Below, piece by piece: positions 21,605 through 30,335 of a DNA stretch of 64,000 nt; the stretch's first letter is position 1, and each line of letters begins with the position of its first letter. The position numbers and the translations under genes are program-made. The notes under the pieces are model-generated. The model had not been told where the DNA came from. It worked only from the letters and a program-made list of their open reading frames with translations, and made no database searches. Origin of the DNA: Zooshikella sp050749885 (GTDB lineage: Bacteria; Pseudomonadota; Gammaproteobacteria; Pseudomonadales; Zooshikellaceae); assembly GCF_050749885.1 (NCBI RefSeq), contig NZ_JBOIUB010000007.1:1-64000 (forward strand), given 5' to 3'.

Positions 21605-22255
21605 ATGACTATTGGTTTAGTCGGAAAGAAATGTGGCATGACGCGCATTTTTACCGAAGATGGTGCCTCTGTGCCTGTCACGGTAATTGAGGTTGATCCT
21701 AACCGCGTCACACAGGTTAAAACAGTAGATACTGATGGTTACTCTGCTATTCAGGTTACTACTGGAAGTAAGCGTGAGCGTAAGCGCCCTGGTCGCGGCT
21801 TGAATCGTGCTGAAAAAGGCCTGTTTGCAAAAGCTGGTGTTGAAGCTGGTGTAGGTCTTTGGGAATTCCGCGCTGGAAATGAAGAAATCAATGTTGGTGA
21901 CCAAATCAAGGTTGATCTTTTTCAGGCAGGACAGAAAGTTGATGTAACTGGACAGTCCAAAGGTAAAGGTTTTGCTGGAACAGTAAAACGCTGGAACTTT
22001 GCGACTCAAGATGCAACCCACGGTAACTCATTATCTCACCGTGCGCCTGGTTCAATCGGTCAGTGTCAAACACCTGGTCGCGTGTTCAAAGGCAAAAAGA
22101 TGGCTGGTCATATGGGACATCGCCGTGTGACAGTACAGTCTTTAGAGGTTGTTCGAGTTGATGCTGAGCGCAACCTGCTTCTAATTAAAGGTGCAGTTCC
22201 TGGTGCTACCGGTGCTCAGGTTATTGTTCGACCAGCAGTCAAAACTGGTGCCTGA
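21605..22255 (+). CDS. rplC: 50S ribosomal protein L3
   Basis: L3 is an early 23S-binding protein that reaches the peptidyl-transferase centre. The start is the ATG at 21605 (TIGLVGKKCGMTRIF); the frame is open from 21560, but that 15-residue extension is not conserved and GAGAGG lies properly before 21605. The 216-residue protein contains GTVKRWNF and the GNSLSHRAPGSIGQCQTPGR loop, whose glutamine is the PrmB methylation target in E. coli. Confidence 0.97.
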   Translation: MTIGLVGKKCGMTRIFTEDGASVPVTVIEVDPNRVTQVKTVDTDGYSAIQVTTGSKRERKRPGRGLNRAEKGLFAKAGVEAGVGLWEFRAGNEEINVGDQIKVDLFQAGQKVDVTGQSKGKGFAGTVKRWNFATQDATHGNSLSHRAPGSIGQCQTPGRVFKGKKMAGHMGHRRVTVQSLEVVRVDAERNLLLIKGAVPGATGAQVIVRPAVKTGA

Positions 22256-22269
22256 GGGGGGTTGAACTC

Positions 22270-22872
22270 ATGGATTTAAATGTAACAGGTGCAGGTACGA
22301 TTCAAGTTTCAGATCATACTTTTGCAGCTGAATTTAACGAAACATTAGTGCATCAGGCAGTTGTTGCGTATTTGGCAGGTGCTCGTCAGGGTACTCGTGC
22401 GCAAAAAACTCGCTCTGAAGTAAGTGGCGGTGGTCGCAAGCCATGGCGTCAGAAAGGTACTGGACGTGCGCGTGCTGGTACAATTCGCAGCCCAATTTGG
22501 CGTTCTGGTGGAGTAGCATTTGCTGCTAAACCACAAAATCACGAACAGAAACTGAACAAGAAAATGTATCGTGCGGCGATGCGTTCTATTCTTTCAGAAC
22601 TTGTTCGTCAAGAACGTTTGGTTGTTGTAGAAGACTTTAAAGTTTCAGCGCCAAAAACCAAAGAATTGGTAGCCAAGCTAAAAGAACTGAATGCTGGCAA
22701 TGTATTGATCGTAACTGAAGAAGTGGATCAAAACTTGTATCTGGCTGCACGCAACATTCCTCATGTGGATGTCAGCGATGCGATGGCTGCAAATCCAGTC
22801 AGCATGATTGCCTATGAAAAGGTTGTCGTAACAGTTGCTGCGCTGAAGAAATTCGAGGAGATGCTGGGATGA
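22270..22872 (+). CDS. rplD: 50S ribosomal protein L4
   Basis: L4 lines the nascent-peptide tunnel and in gammaproteobacteria can repress the S10 operon. The 200-residue product holds the conserved tunnel loop with SEVSGGGRKPWRQKGTGRAR and GSPIWRSGG-like RSPIWRSGGVAF. It lies 14 nt after rplC and overlaps rplW by 4 bp. Confidence 0.98.
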   Translation: MDLNVTGAGTIQVSDHTFAAEFNETLVHQAVVAYLAGARQGTRAQKTRSEVSGGGRKPWRQKGTGRARAGTIRSPIWRSGGVAFAAKPQNHEQKLNKKMYRAAMRSILSELVRQERLVVVEDFKVSAPKTKELVAKLKELNAGNVLIVTEEVDQNLYLAARNIPHVDVSDAMAANPVSMIAYEKVVVTVAALKKFEEMLG

Positions 22873-23165
22873 ACCAGGAAAGAGTATTTAAGGTACTGCT
22901 TGGTCCACACATTTCCGAAAAGGCAACTGTCTTAGCGGAAAATAATGGTCAGTATGTTTTCCGTGTGGCAAAAGACGCGACCAAGCGTGAAGTCAAAAAA
23001 GCAGTAGAAACGCTGTTTGACGTGAAGGTCAAGTCGATTCAGACGCTTAATACGAAAGGTAAAACTAAGCGCACTATTCATGGCTTAGGTAAGCGTTCTG
23101 ACTGGAAGAAAGCATATGTTCGTCTGGAGCAAGGTCAAGAAATTGACTTTGTTGACGCTGAGTAA
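22869..23165 (+). CDS. rplW: 50S ribosomal protein L23
   Basis: L23 sits at the tunnel exit and is the docking site for trigger factor and SRP. The 98-residue product has LLGPHISEKATVL at the N terminus and the extended loop with KTKRTIHGLGKRSDWKKAYV. Its ATG overlaps the rplD stop in an ATGA arrangement, implying coupled translation. Confidence 0.98.
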   Translation: MNQERVFKVLLGPHISEKATVLAENNGQYVFRVAKDATKREVKKAVETLFDVKVKSIQTLNTKGKTKRTIHGLGKRSDWKKAYVRLEQGQEIDFVDAE

Positions 23166-23179
23166 GGGGAGTGTAAGGT

Positions 23180-24001
23180 ATGCCGATTCAAAAATGTAAA
23201 CCTACTTCTCCTGGCCGTCGCTTTGTTGTAAACGTAGTCAATCCTAATTTGCACAAAGGTGCGCCTTACGCTCCTTTGGTAGAAAAGAAAAGTAAAACGG
23301 GTGGCCGTAATAATAATGGCCGTATTACTACCCGTCATCGTGGTGGTGGCCACAAGCATCACTACCGTATGGTCGACTTCCGTCGCAATAAGGATGGCAT
23401 TCCAGGAGTTGTTGAGCGTTTAGAGTACGATCCTAACCGTACTGCTTATATTGCGCTTGTGAAATATATTGACGGTGAACGCCGTTACATCATTGCACCA
23501 AAAGGTCTGAAACAAGGTGATCAGGTTATTTCTGGTGCTGATGCTCCGATCAAAGCAGGTAACACCTTACCGCTACGGAATATTCCTGTAGGTAGTGTTA
23601 TTCACTGTATTGAAATGAAGCCTGGCAAAGGTGCGCAGATTGCTCGTAGTGCTGGAGCGTCTGTACAGCTTGTGGCTCGTGAAGGTAGCTATGTAACTGT
23701 ACGTCTTCGCTCTGGCGAAATGCGTAAAATTCTTGCTGACTGCCGTGCCACATTAGGTGAAGTATCCAACAGTGAGCACAACCTGCGTTCTTTGGGTAAA
23801 GCGGGTGCCAAGCGTTGGCGTGGTATTCGTCCAACAGTTCGCGGTGTTGCGATGAACCCTGTTGATCACCCTCATGGTGGTGGTGAAGGCCGTACCTCTG
23901 GTGGTCGTCATCCAGTTTCTCCATGGGGTCTACCCACTAAGGGCCGCAAAACTCGTAGTAATAAGCGTACTGACAAGCTTATTGTGCGTCGTCGCGGTTA
24001 A
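23180..24001 (+). CDS. rplB: 50S ribosomal protein L2
   Basis: L2 is needed for subunit association and peptidyl-transferase activity. The 273-residue product starts MPIQKCKPTSPGRRF and contains TTRHRGGGHKHHYRMVDF and MNPVDHPHGGGEG; the latter holds the functionally important histidine near 230. Length equals E. coli L2. It lies 14 nt after rplW. Confidence 0.98.
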   Translation: MPIQKCKPTSPGRRFVVNVVNPNLHKGAPYAPLVEKKSKTGGRNNNGRITTRHRGGGHKHHYRMVDFRRNKDGIPGVVERLEYDPNRTAYIALVKYIDGERRYIIAPKGLKQGDQVISGADAPIKAGNTLPLRNIPVGSVIHCIEMKPGKGAQIARSAGASVQLVAREGSYVTVRLRSGEMRKILADCRATLGEVSNSEHNLRSLGKAGAKRWRGIRPTVRGVAMNPVDHPHGGGEGRTSGGRHPVSPWGLPTKGRKTRSNKRTDKLIVRRRG

Positions 24002-24029
24002 ACAGGTTAGCTAAAGAGGATACGACACC

Positions 24030-24308
24030 GTGCCACGTTCATTAAAAAAAGGTCCATTTGTAGACCTTCATTTATTGAAGAAGGTTGAGGACGCTGTAGA
24101 GAAAGGTGACAAGCGTCCAATTAAAACATGGTCACGTCGCTCGATGATTATTCCGCAAATGGTGGGTTTAACCGTTGCGGTACATAATGGTCGTCAGCAT
24201 GTACCTGTCTTTGTTACAGAAGACATGGTTGGACATAAACTCGGCGAATTTGCTGCCACTCGCACTTATCGTGGTCATGCAGCAGATAAGAAAGCCAAGC
24301 GTAGGTAA
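24030..24308 (+). CDS. rpsS: 30S ribosomal protein S19
   Basis: S19 forms a complex with S13 in the 30S head near the A-site tRNA. The 92-residue product reads PRSLKKGPFVDLHLLKKV at the start, with TWSRRSMIIPQMVG. Translation begins at GTG 24030 with AGAGGA about 10 nt upstream; the next ATG lies far inside the conserved part. It lies 28 nt after rplB. Confidence 0.97.
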   Translation: MPRSLKKGPFVDLHLLKKVEDAVEKGDKRPIKTWSRRSMIIPQMVGLTVAVHNGRQHVPVFVTEDMVGHKLGEFAATRTYRGHAADKKAKRR

Positions 24309-24320
24309 GGGGTTATTAAG

Positions 24321-24653
24321 ATGGAAGTAGCTGCTAAGCATAAAGGCGCTAACATATCTGCCCAAAAAGCCCGTTTGGTTGCTGACCAGATTCGCGGAAA
24401 ATCGGTAGATGAAGCGCTTAATATTTTGGCCTTCAGTCCTAAAAAGGCAGCAATGCTATTTAAGAAAGTGCTTGAGTCGGCAGTTGCCAACGCTGAGCAC
24501 AATGAAGGTGCGGATATCGATGAGCTGAAAGTTTCTACAGTTTTTGTAGACGAAGGAACTACACTCAAACGAATTCGCCCACGTGCTAAAGGCCGTGCTG
24601 ACCGCATATTGAAGCGGACTTGCCATATCACGGTTAAAGTTGCTGAGAAATAG
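24321..24653 (+). CDS. rplV: 50S ribosomal protein L22
   Basis: L22 contacts all 23S domains and lines the tunnel constriction with its long hairpin. The 110-residue product has ISAQKARLVADQIRGKSVDEAL and the hairpin TTLKRIRPRAKGRADRI, where macrolide-resistance changes are known in other bacteria; the sequence here looks wild type. It lies 12 nt after rpsS. Confidence 0.98.
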   Translation: MEVAAKHKGANISAQKARLVADQIRGKSVDEALNILAFSPKKAAMLFKKVLESAVANAEHNEGADIDELKVSTVFVDEGTTLKRIRPRAKGRADRILKRTCHITVKVAEK

Positions 24654-24662
24654 GGGTCAGTC

Positions 24663-25349
24663 ATGGGTCAAAAAGTACATCCAACTGGGATTCGTTTAGG
24701 CATCGTAAAAGACCATACTTCTGTATGGTATGCCGAAGGAACAGAATACTCGGACAAGCTAATCACTGATTTGCAAGTTCGTGCACGTATTCAAAAGAAG
24801 CTGAAAAATGCCTCTGTTAGCCGCGTCGAAATTCAGCGTCCAGCGCAGAGTGCTCGTATTACCATCCATACCGCTCGTCCAGGCATTGTGATTGGTAAAA
24901 AAGGTGAAGATGTTGAAAAACTGCGCCAGGAAGTTTCTGGTGCGATGGGCATTCCTGTTCATATCAACATTGAAGAAATTCGCAAGCCTGAGCTTGATGC
25001 AATGTTGGTAGCACAAAGTGTTGCTAACCAGCTTGAGCGTCGCGTGATGTTCCGTCGTGCTATGAAGCGTGCGGTGCAGAATGCAATGCGTCTTGGCGCA
25101 AAAGGCATCAAGATTCAAATCAGCGGTCGCCTGGGTGGTGCAGAAATCGCACGTACTGAATGGTATCGAGAAGGTCGTGTACCACTGCATACGCTTCGTG
25201 CAGATATTGATTATGCAACTTACGAAGCACACACCACATATGGTGTATTGGGCGTTAAAGTTTGGATTTTCAAAGGCGAGGTTATTGGTGGCCAACGTGA
25301 AGACGAGAAGCCAGCTAGTAAACCCGCTAAGAAAAAAGCTGCTAAATAA
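24663..25349 (+). CDS. rpsC: 30S ribosomal protein S3
   Basis: S3 lies at the mRNA entry channel and shares the ribosomal helicase function with S4 and S5. The 228-residue product starts MGQKVHPTGIRLGIVKDHTS. A KH domain shows GIVIGKKGEDVEKLR near 75-90, and the C-terminal domain has GRLGGAEIARTEW. The lysine-rich tail ends KPAKKKAAK. It lies 9 nt after rplV and 11 nt before rplP. Confidence 0.98.
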   Translation: MGQKVHPTGIRLGIVKDHTSVWYAEGTEYSDKLITDLQVRARIQKKLKNASVSRVEIQRPAQSARITIHTARPGIVIGKKGEDVEKLRQEVSGAMGIPVHINIEEIRKPELDAMLVAQSVANQLERRVMFRRAMKRAVQNAMRLGAKGIKIQISGRLGGAEIARTEWYREGRVPLHTLRADIDYATYEAHTTYGVLGVKVWIFKGEVIGGQREDEKPASKPAKKKAAK

Positions 25350-25360
25350 GGGGTACTTCG

Positions 25361-25774
25361 ATGCTGCAACCAAAGCGTACGAAGTTTAGGAAGCAACAGA
25401 AGGGCCGCAATCGTGGGTTAGCTCTTCGAGGCTCAAAAGTAAGCTTCGGTGAATATGCTTTAAAAGCGACTGGTCGTGGTCGCATTACTGCACGCCAAAT
25501 TGAGGCTGCACGTCGTGCCATGACTCGTCACATCAAGCGTGGTGGTAAAATCTGGATCCGTATTTTCCCAGACAAACCAATCACTCAAAAACCACTGGAG
25601 GTGCGCCAGGGTAAAGGTAAGGGTAGTGTTGAATACTGGGTCTGCCAGATTCAACCTGGTCGTGTTCTTTACGAGATGGAAGGTGTTTCTGAAGAACTGG
25701 CACGTGAGGCTTTCGCATTAGCGGCTGCTAAGCTACCCGTTGAAACAACTTTCGTTAAGCGGACGGTGATGTAA
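25361..25774 (+). CDS. rplP: 50S ribosomal protein L16
   Basis: L16 helps position A-site tRNA and is added late in 50S assembly. The 137-residue product starts MLQPKRTKFRKQQKGRNRG and contains the conserved RGGKIWIRIFPDKPIT with Arg near 81, the residue hydroxylated by YcfD in E. coli. Its last base is shared with the rpmC start codon (TAATG). Confidence 0.98.
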   Translation: MLQPKRTKFRKQQKGRNRGLALRGSKVSFGEYALKATGRGRITARQIEAARRAMTRHIKRGGKIWIRIFPDKPITQKPLEVRQGKGKGSVEYWVCQIQPGRVLYEMEGVSEELAREAFALAAAKLPVETTFVKRTVM

Positions 25775-25974
25775 TGAAAGTACAAGAGCTACGTGAGAAA
25801 TCACCCGAGGAGCTGCGTGAACAGCTTCACTCACTGTTGCGTGACCAGTTCAACTACCGTATGCAAAAGGCTGTTGGCCAGCTAACGCAGACCCATCTGC
25901 TGAAACAGGTTCGTCGCGACATCGCACGGGTTAAAACAGTGCTAACTGAGCAGGTAGGTAAGAGCAATGGCTGA
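25774..25974 (+). CDS. rpmC: 50S ribosomal protein L29
   Basis: L29 is a small two-helix protein at the tunnel exit next to L23. The 66-residue product starts MKVQELREKSPEELREQL and has QLTQTHLLKQVRRDIARVKT, the family signature region. It shares one base with rplP and overlaps rpsQ by 8 bp, so the three are likely translated in a coupled way. Confidence 0.98.
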   Translation: MKVQELREKSPEELREQLHSLLRDQFNYRMQKAVGQLTQTHLLKQVRRDIARVKTVLTEQVGKSNG

Positions 25975-26233
25975 GCAAGAAAGTAAAGGCCGTACCCTGA
26001 GCGGTCGGGTTGTGAGCAACAAGATGGATAAAACCATCACTGTAATGATTGAGCGTCAGGTAAAGCATCCAATTTATGGGAAGTACCAAAAACGCTCAAC
26101 GAAGTTGCATGCTCATGACCCTAACAATGAGTGTCAAATTGGTGATTTGGTAACCATCAAAGAAGTCAGACCTTTGTCTAAGACTAAGGCGTTTTCTCTG
26201 ATTTCTATTGATGAGCGGGCAACACAGGTTTAA
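25967..26233 (+). CDS. rpsQ: 30S ribosomal protein S17
   Basis: S17 is a primary 16S-binding OB-fold protein. The 88-residue product has GRVVSNKMDKTITVMIERQVKHP split across the fold and VTIKEVRPLSKTKAF near the C terminus. Its start overlaps the rpmC 3' end by 8 bp. rplN follows after 49 nt. Confidence 0.98.
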   Translation: MAEQESKGRTLSGRVVSNKMDKTITVMIERQVKHPIYGKYQKRSTKLHAHDPNNECQIGDLVTIKEVRPLSKTKAFSLISIDERATQV

Positions 26234-26282
26234 TTCAATTAGCCTCAACGCCTAGCGTAAAACATGAGGTTGGAGAAAGCAC

Positions 26283-26651
26283 ATGATTCAGGCACAAACC
26301 ATGCTCGATGTGGCTGATAACAGCGGTGCACGTCGGGTAATGTGTATCAAGGTTTTAGGTGGTTCTCACCGCCGTTATGCCAATATCGGTGACATCATCA
26401 AAGTGACTGTCAAGGAAGCAATTCCTCGTGGCAAGGTCAAAAAGGGCCAGGTGATGAACGCTGTTGTTGTGCGCACTAAAAAGGGTGTGCGTCGTCAAGA
26501 TGGCTCATTGATTCGTTTCGATGGCAATGCAGCAGTTTTGCTGAATAATCAGCAGCAGCCAATTGGTACTCGTATTTTTGGGCCTGTAACTCGTGAGCTG
26601 CGCTCTGAGCAGTTTATGAAAATTATTTCTTTAGCACCTGAAGTGCTATAA
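26283..26651 (+). CDS. rplN: 50S ribosomal protein L14
   Basis: L14 forms part of the intersubunit bridge and is the target of the silencing factor RsfS. The 122-residue product has MLDVADNSGARRVMCIKVLGG and GTRIFGPVTRELR, the exact family length and motifs. In E. coli this gene starts the spc operon. I see no strong promoter in the 49-nt gap, so it may be cotranscribed with the S10 genes here. Confidence 0.98.
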   Translation: MIQAQTMLDVADNSGARRVMCIKVLGGSHRRYANIGDIIKVTVKEAIPRGKVKKGQVMNAVVVRTKKGVRRQDGSLIRFDGNAAVLLNNQQQPIGTRIFGPVTRELRSEQFMKIISLAPEVL

Positions 26652-26665
26652 GGAGGGGCCCAGCG

Positions 26666-26980
26666 ATGCGTAAGATCAGAAGTGGTGATGAAGTCATCGT
26701 AATTGCCGGTAAAGATAAAGGTAAGCGCGGCAAGGTAATGACCGTTAAGCCAGATAACAAGTTGATTGTTTCTGGTATTAATATGGTCAAGCGCCATACA
26801 AAGCCAAACCCAATGCTGAATCGTCCCGGCGGTATTGTCGAGAAAGAAGCGGCGATTCACGTTTCTAATGTTGCGATCTTTAATTCAGAGACCAACAAGG
26901 CTGATCGGGTGGGCTTTGAAGGTGAAGGCAAAGAAAAACGCCGTATCTTCAAATCTACTGGCAAGCCTGTAAATGCCTAA
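26666..26980 (+). CDS. rplX: 50S ribosomal protein L24
   Basis: L24 starts 50S assembly by binding the 5' part of 23S rRNA. The 104-residue product has a KOW-type fold: GDEVIVIAGKDKGKRGKV at about 7-24, then VKRHTKPNP. An AAGGAGGGG ribosome-binding site precedes the ATG. It lies 14 nt after rplN. Confidence 0.98.
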   Translation: MRKIRSGDEVIVIAGKDKGKRGKVMTVKPDNKLIVSGINMVKRHTKPNPMLNRPGGIVEKEAAIHVSNVAIFNSETNKADRVGFEGEGKEKRRIFKSTGKPVNA

Positions 26981-26998
26981 GGCAGGATAGGTTGAACA

Positions 26999-27538
26999 AT
27001 GGCTAGATTACACGAAAAGTACAAGAGTGAAATTGTACCCCAGCTTCTAGAGCAGTTTGGGTACAAGAATGTCCATGAAGTACCAAAGATCACCAAAATT
27101 ACCTTGAATATGGGTGTTGGTGAAGCGGTAGGTGACAAAAAAGTCATCGACAATGCAGTTGCAGATATGGTCAAGATTTCTGGTCAAAAGCCAGTTGTCA
27201 CAAAAGCACGTAAATCTGTTGCTGGATTTAAAATTCGTCAGGGTTGGCCTATTGGTGTAAAGGTTACCCTGCGTAAGCAAAGAATGTATGAGTTTCTGGA
27301 TCGCTTAGTATCTGTTGCATTACCTCGCGTTCGTGACTTCCGTGGTTTAAGCCCTAAGTCATTTGATGGTCGTGGTAACTACAGCATGGGTGTTAAAGAG
27401 CAAATTATCTTTCCAGAAATTGAGTACGATAAAATTGACACCTTGCGTGGTCTGGATATTACGCTGACCACCACTGCTAAGACCGACGAAGAAGGGCGCG
27501 CTTTACTTAAAGCGTTTAACTTCCCGTTTAAAGGTTAA
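26999..27538 (+). CDS. rplE: 50S ribosomal protein L5
   Basis: L5 binds 5S rRNA and contacts the P-site tRNA. The 179-residue product contains KITLNMGVGEAVGDKK, GQKPVVTKARKSVAGFKIR and the C-terminal DITLTTTAKTDEEGRALL. Length equals E. coli L5. It lies 18 nt after rplX. Confidence 0.98.
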   Translation: MARLHEKYKSEIVPQLLEQFGYKNVHEVPKITKITLNMGVGEAVGDKKVIDNAVADMVKISGQKPVVTKARKSVAGFKIRQGWPIGVKVTLRKQRMYEFLDRLVSVALPRVRDFRGLSPKSFDGRGNYSMGVKEQIIFPEIEYDKIDTLRGLDITLTTTAKTDEEGRALLKAFNFPFKG

Positions 27539-27550
27539 TAGGGCGGGGTT

Positions 27551-27856
27551 ATGGCAAAAGTATCAATGAAACAGCGCGAATTAAAGCGCATCCGTACAGT
27601 AGCCAAGTACGCTGAAAAGCGTGCCAAGATTAAAGCGGTTTTGGCTGATGTGAACGCAACGGAAGAGCAAAAGTGGGAAGCACAAATGGCGCTGCAAAAG
27701 TTGCCACGTAATGCTAGTCCCATTCGTGTTCGTAACCGCTGTCGTGTCACCGGTCGCCCACATGGCTACTATCGCAAATTTGGTTTAAGCCGGATTAAGT
27801 TACGTGAAGCTGCAATGCGTGGTGATGTTCCTGGTTTGGTTAAAGCAAGCTGGTAG
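27551..27856 (+). CDS. rpsN: 30S ribosomal protein S14 (zinc-free form)
   Basis: S14 completes the 30S head. The 101-residue product is the long type without CxxC zinc motifs, the normal gammaproteobacterial form; the C-terminal half reads RNRCRVTGRPHGYYRKFGLSR. It starts with MAKVSMKQRELKR and lies 12 nt after rplE. Confidence 0.98.
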   Translation: MAKVSMKQRELKRIRTVAKYAEKRAKIKAVLADVNATEEQKWEAQMALQKLPRNASPIRVRNRCRVTGRPHGYYRKFGLSRIKLREAAMRGDVPGLVKASW

Positions 27857-27887
27857 TGCGTAGTTTAATTCGAGGAGACGTTTAGAC

Positions 27888-28280
27888 ATGAGTATGCAGG
27901 ACCCGTTGGCAGATATGCTGACTCGTATCCGTAATGCCCAAATGGCAGAAAAAGCTTCTGTCAGTATGCCATCGTCCAAAATAAAAATGGCTGTTGCCAA
28001 AGTATTGAAAGACGAAGGTTATATCACTGGTTATGCGGTTGAAGGTGAAGCCAAGCCTGTACTGAGCATTGAGCTGAAGTACTTCAATGGCAAGCCTGTT
28101 ATTGAAGAGCTTAAGCGTGTAAGCCGTCCAGGCTTGCGTGCCTACACTGGTAAAGATGCACTGCCAAAAATTAATGGTGGCTTGGGTGTAGCGATTGTCT
28201 CCACTAATAAAGGTGTGATGACTGATCGTGCTGCTCGCGCTGCTGGTATTGGCGGTGAAATTCTCTGCACCGTATTTTAA
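27888..28280 (+). CDS. rpsH: 30S ribosomal protein S8
   Basis: S8 binds 16S helix 21 and in E. coli represses the spc operon by binding a mimic near rplE. The 130-residue product begins MSMQDPLADMLTRIRNAQ and ends with RAAGIGGEILCTVF. It lies 31 nt after rpsN with GAGGAG upstream. Confidence 0.98.
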   Translation: MSMQDPLADMLTRIRNAQMAEKASVSMPSSKIKMAVAKVLKDEGYITGYAVEGEAKPVLSIELKYFNGKPVIEELKRVSRPGLRAYTGKDALPKINGGLGVAIVSTNKGVMTDRAARAAGIGGEILCTVF

Positions 28281-28292
28281 GGGAGGGTTAAG

Positions 28293-28826
28293 ATGTCTCG
28301 AGTCGCTAAAAACCCTGTTGTTATCCCTAACGGTGTAGAAGTTAAGCTGGATAATCGCCACATCACTGTTAAAGGTTCCAAAGGCTCTTTGGATATGAAC
28401 CTTCATCACAGTGTAGAAGTTAATCAGGCGGATGGCAGTTTAACCTTTGCAGCCCGTGATGGAGCAAAGCACTCTCGTGCAATGGCAGGTACTACTCGTG
28501 CGCTAGTAGCTAATATGGTTACTGGTGTCAGCAATGGTTTTGAGAAAAAGTTACAGCTGATTGGTGTTGGTTATCGTGCTCAAGCCAAAGGCAAATCCCT
28601 AAACCTGACACTTGGCTTCTCACATCCTGTTGATTATCAATTGCCAGAAGGTGTTCAAGCAGAAACTCCTTCGCAAACGGAAATTGTTCTCAAAGGGATC
28701 GATAAACAGCTGGTTGGACAAGTTGCCGCAGAAATTCGCGACTTCCGTCGCCCTGAGCCTTATAAAGGTAAAGGTATTCGTTATGCGGATGAACGTGTTC
28801 ACCGTAAAGAAGCGAAGAAGAAGTAA
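28293..28826 (+). CDS. rplF: 50S ribosomal protein L6
   Basis: L6 lies at the base of the L7/L12 stalk near the sarcin-ricin loop. The 177-residue product has the two related domains of the family, with VTGVSNGFEKKLQLIGVGYR and the C-terminal RRPEPYKGKGIRYADE. Length equals E. coli L6. It lies 12 nt after rpsH. Confidence 0.98.
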   Translation: MSRVAKNPVVIPNGVEVKLDNRHITVKGSKGSLDMNLHHSVEVNQADGSLTFAARDGAKHSRAMAGTTRALVANMVTGVSNGFEKKLQLIGVGYRAQAKGKSLNLTLGFSHPVDYQLPEGVQAETPSQTEIVLKGIDKQLVGQVAAEIRDFRRPEPYKGKGIRYADERVHRKEAKKK

Positions 28827-28840
28827 GGTAGGGCATTGAT

Positions 28841-29191
28841 ATGAGCGTAAAGAAACAATCAAGACTCCGTCGCGCCCTTCAAGCTCGCCTAAAAATGCGT
28901 GAGCTCAAGGCAACTCGCTTATGTATACATCGCTCTGGGCAGCATATGTATGCGCAAGTGATTTCTCCAGAAGGGGATAAAGTACTGGTCTCTGCGTCAA
29001 CTCTAGATAAAGACCTTCGCAGTACCACTACAAGTAATGTTGAAGCAGCGAAAAAGGTCGGTGCATTAGTTGCCGAGCGTGCTAAAGCTGCAGGTATAAC
29101 TAAGGTGGCGTTCGATCGCTCTGGTTTTAAATACCATGGTCGTGTCAAGGCGTTAGCTGACGCTGCACGCGAAGCTGGGTTGGAATTCTAA
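28841..29191 (+). CDS. rplR: 50S ribosomal protein L18
   Basis: L18 binds 5S rRNA together with L5 and helps place it in the 50S subunit. The 116-residue product has RLCIHRSGQHMYAQVI and the C-terminal FDRSGFKYHGRVKALADAAR. It lies 14 nt after rplF and 10 nt before rpsE. Confidence 0.98.
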   Translation: MSVKKQSRLRRALQARLKMRELKATRLCIHRSGQHMYAQVISPEGDKVLVSASTLDKDLRSTTTSNVEAAKKVGALVAERAKAAGITKVAFDRSGFKYHGRVKALADAAREAGLEF

Positions 29192-29201
29192 GGGTAGACG
29201 C

Positions 29202-29705
29202 ATGGCTAACAACGATCGTAAGAGCGACGAAGGTTACATTGAAAAGTTGGTTCAGGTTAACCGCGTCGCAAAGGTAGTCAAAGGTGGTCGTATCTTTGGC
29301 TTTACCGCGTTGACAGTGGTCGGCGATGGTAAAGGTAAGGTCGGCTTTGGACGTGGTAAAGCACGTGAAGTGCCAATCGCTATTCAAAAAGCGATGGAAG
29401 CTGCACGTCGTAACATGATTCAAGTAGATCTGGATGGCACTACATTACAGTATCCAGTAAAAGCAAGGCATGGTGCTTCTAAAGTATTCATGCAGCCAGC
29501 CTCTGAAGGTACTGGTGTTATTGCTGGTGGTGCAATGCGTGCAGTACTTGAAGTTGCAGGCGTACAAAACGTATTGGCAAAATGTTATGGCTCTACAAAT
29601 CCTGTGAACGTGGTGCAAGCAACCTTTAATGGTTTGCGTGATATGCGCTCTCCGGATGATGTTGCAGCCAAGCGTGGTAAGTCTGTTGAGGACATTCTGG
29701 GATAA
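29202..29705 (+). CDS. rpsE: 30S ribosomal protein S5
   Basis: S5 contributes to decoding accuracy and the mRNA-entry helicase. The 167-residue product holds VNRVAKVVKGGRIFGFTALT and VVGDGKGKVGFGRGKAREV, the two hallmark segments, with the double-stranded-RNA-binding-like N-terminal domain. It lies 10 nt after rplR. Confidence 0.98.
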   Translation: MANNDRKSDEGYIEKLVQVNRVAKVVKGGRIFGFTALTVVGDGKGKVGFGRGKAREVPIAIQKAMEAARRNMIQVDLDGTTLQYPVKARHGASKVFMQPASEGTGVIAGGAMRAVLEVAGVQNVLAKCYGSTNPVNVVQATFNGLRDMRSPDDVAAKRGKSVEDILG

Positions 29706-29709
29706 GACA

Positions 29710-29898
29710 ATGGCAGAAGCTAAACGTATTAAAGTGACGCTTGTCCGTAGTACGAACGGTCGCCTTGCCAGTCATAAAGCCTGTGTTTCTGGACTAGGCT
29801 TGCGACGCATTGGTCACACCGTTGACGTTGAAGACACACCTTCCGTACGCGGCATGATTAACAAAGTATCTTACTTGGTACGAGTGGAAGGAGAATAA
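29710..29898 (+). CDS. rpmD: 50S ribosomal protein L30
   Basis: L30 is a small 50S protein. With the ATG at 29710 it has 62 residues (E. coli 59), reading AEAKRIKVTLVRSTNGRLAS, then KVSYLVRVEGE. The frame is open from 29629 inside rpsE, but that longer version is not credible because the family starts at this ATG. It lies 4 nt after rpsE and 2 nt before rplO. Confidence 0.96.
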   Translation: MAEAKRIKVTLVRSTNGRLASHKACVSGLGLRRIGHTVDVEDTPSVRGMINKVSYLVRVEGE

Positions 29899-29900
29899 TC

Positions 29901-30335
29901 ATGCATCTGAATTCTCTAAAGCCCGCACCTGGCAGCCGCAAATCCGGTAAGCGCGTTGGTCGTGGTATTGGTAGTGGTTTGGGCAAAACTGGTGGCCGTG
30001 GCCACAAAGGTTTGAAGTCCCGTTCAGGTGGTACGGTTAAACCTGGATTTGAAGGCGGTCAGCAGCCATTACAGCGCCGACTGCCCAAATTTGGCTTTAC
30101 TTCCCGTAAGGCTTTGTACACGGCAGAAGTTCGTTTAAACGAACTTGTTAAAGTTGATGCTGAAGTAATTGATTTGCAAGCATTACGTGCAGCAAATATC
30201 ATCAGTGCCAATGTAAAACGTGTTAAAGTTATTCTTTCTGGCGAGATCACCACAGCGAAGACTGTTAAAGGTTTAGCTATGACTAAAGGTGCTCGCGCCG
30301 CAATTGAAGCAGCTGGTGGTAAAGTCGAGGACTAA
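29901..30335 (+). CDS. rplO: 50S ribosomal protein L15
   Basis: L15 is a late-assembly 50S protein. The 144-residue product starts MHLNSLKPAPGSRKSGKRVG, with the glycine-rich GRGIGSGLGKTGGRGHKG and GGQQPLQRRLPKFGF. Its stop codon is followed at once by the secY start, without a gap. Confidence 0.98.
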   Translation: MHLNSLKPAPGSRKSGKRVGRGIGSGLGKTGGRGHKGLKSRSGGTVKPGFEGGQQPLQRRLPKFGFTSRKALYTAEVRLNELVKVDAEVIDLQALRAANIISANVKRVKVILSGEITTAKTVKGLAMTKGARAAIEAAGGKVED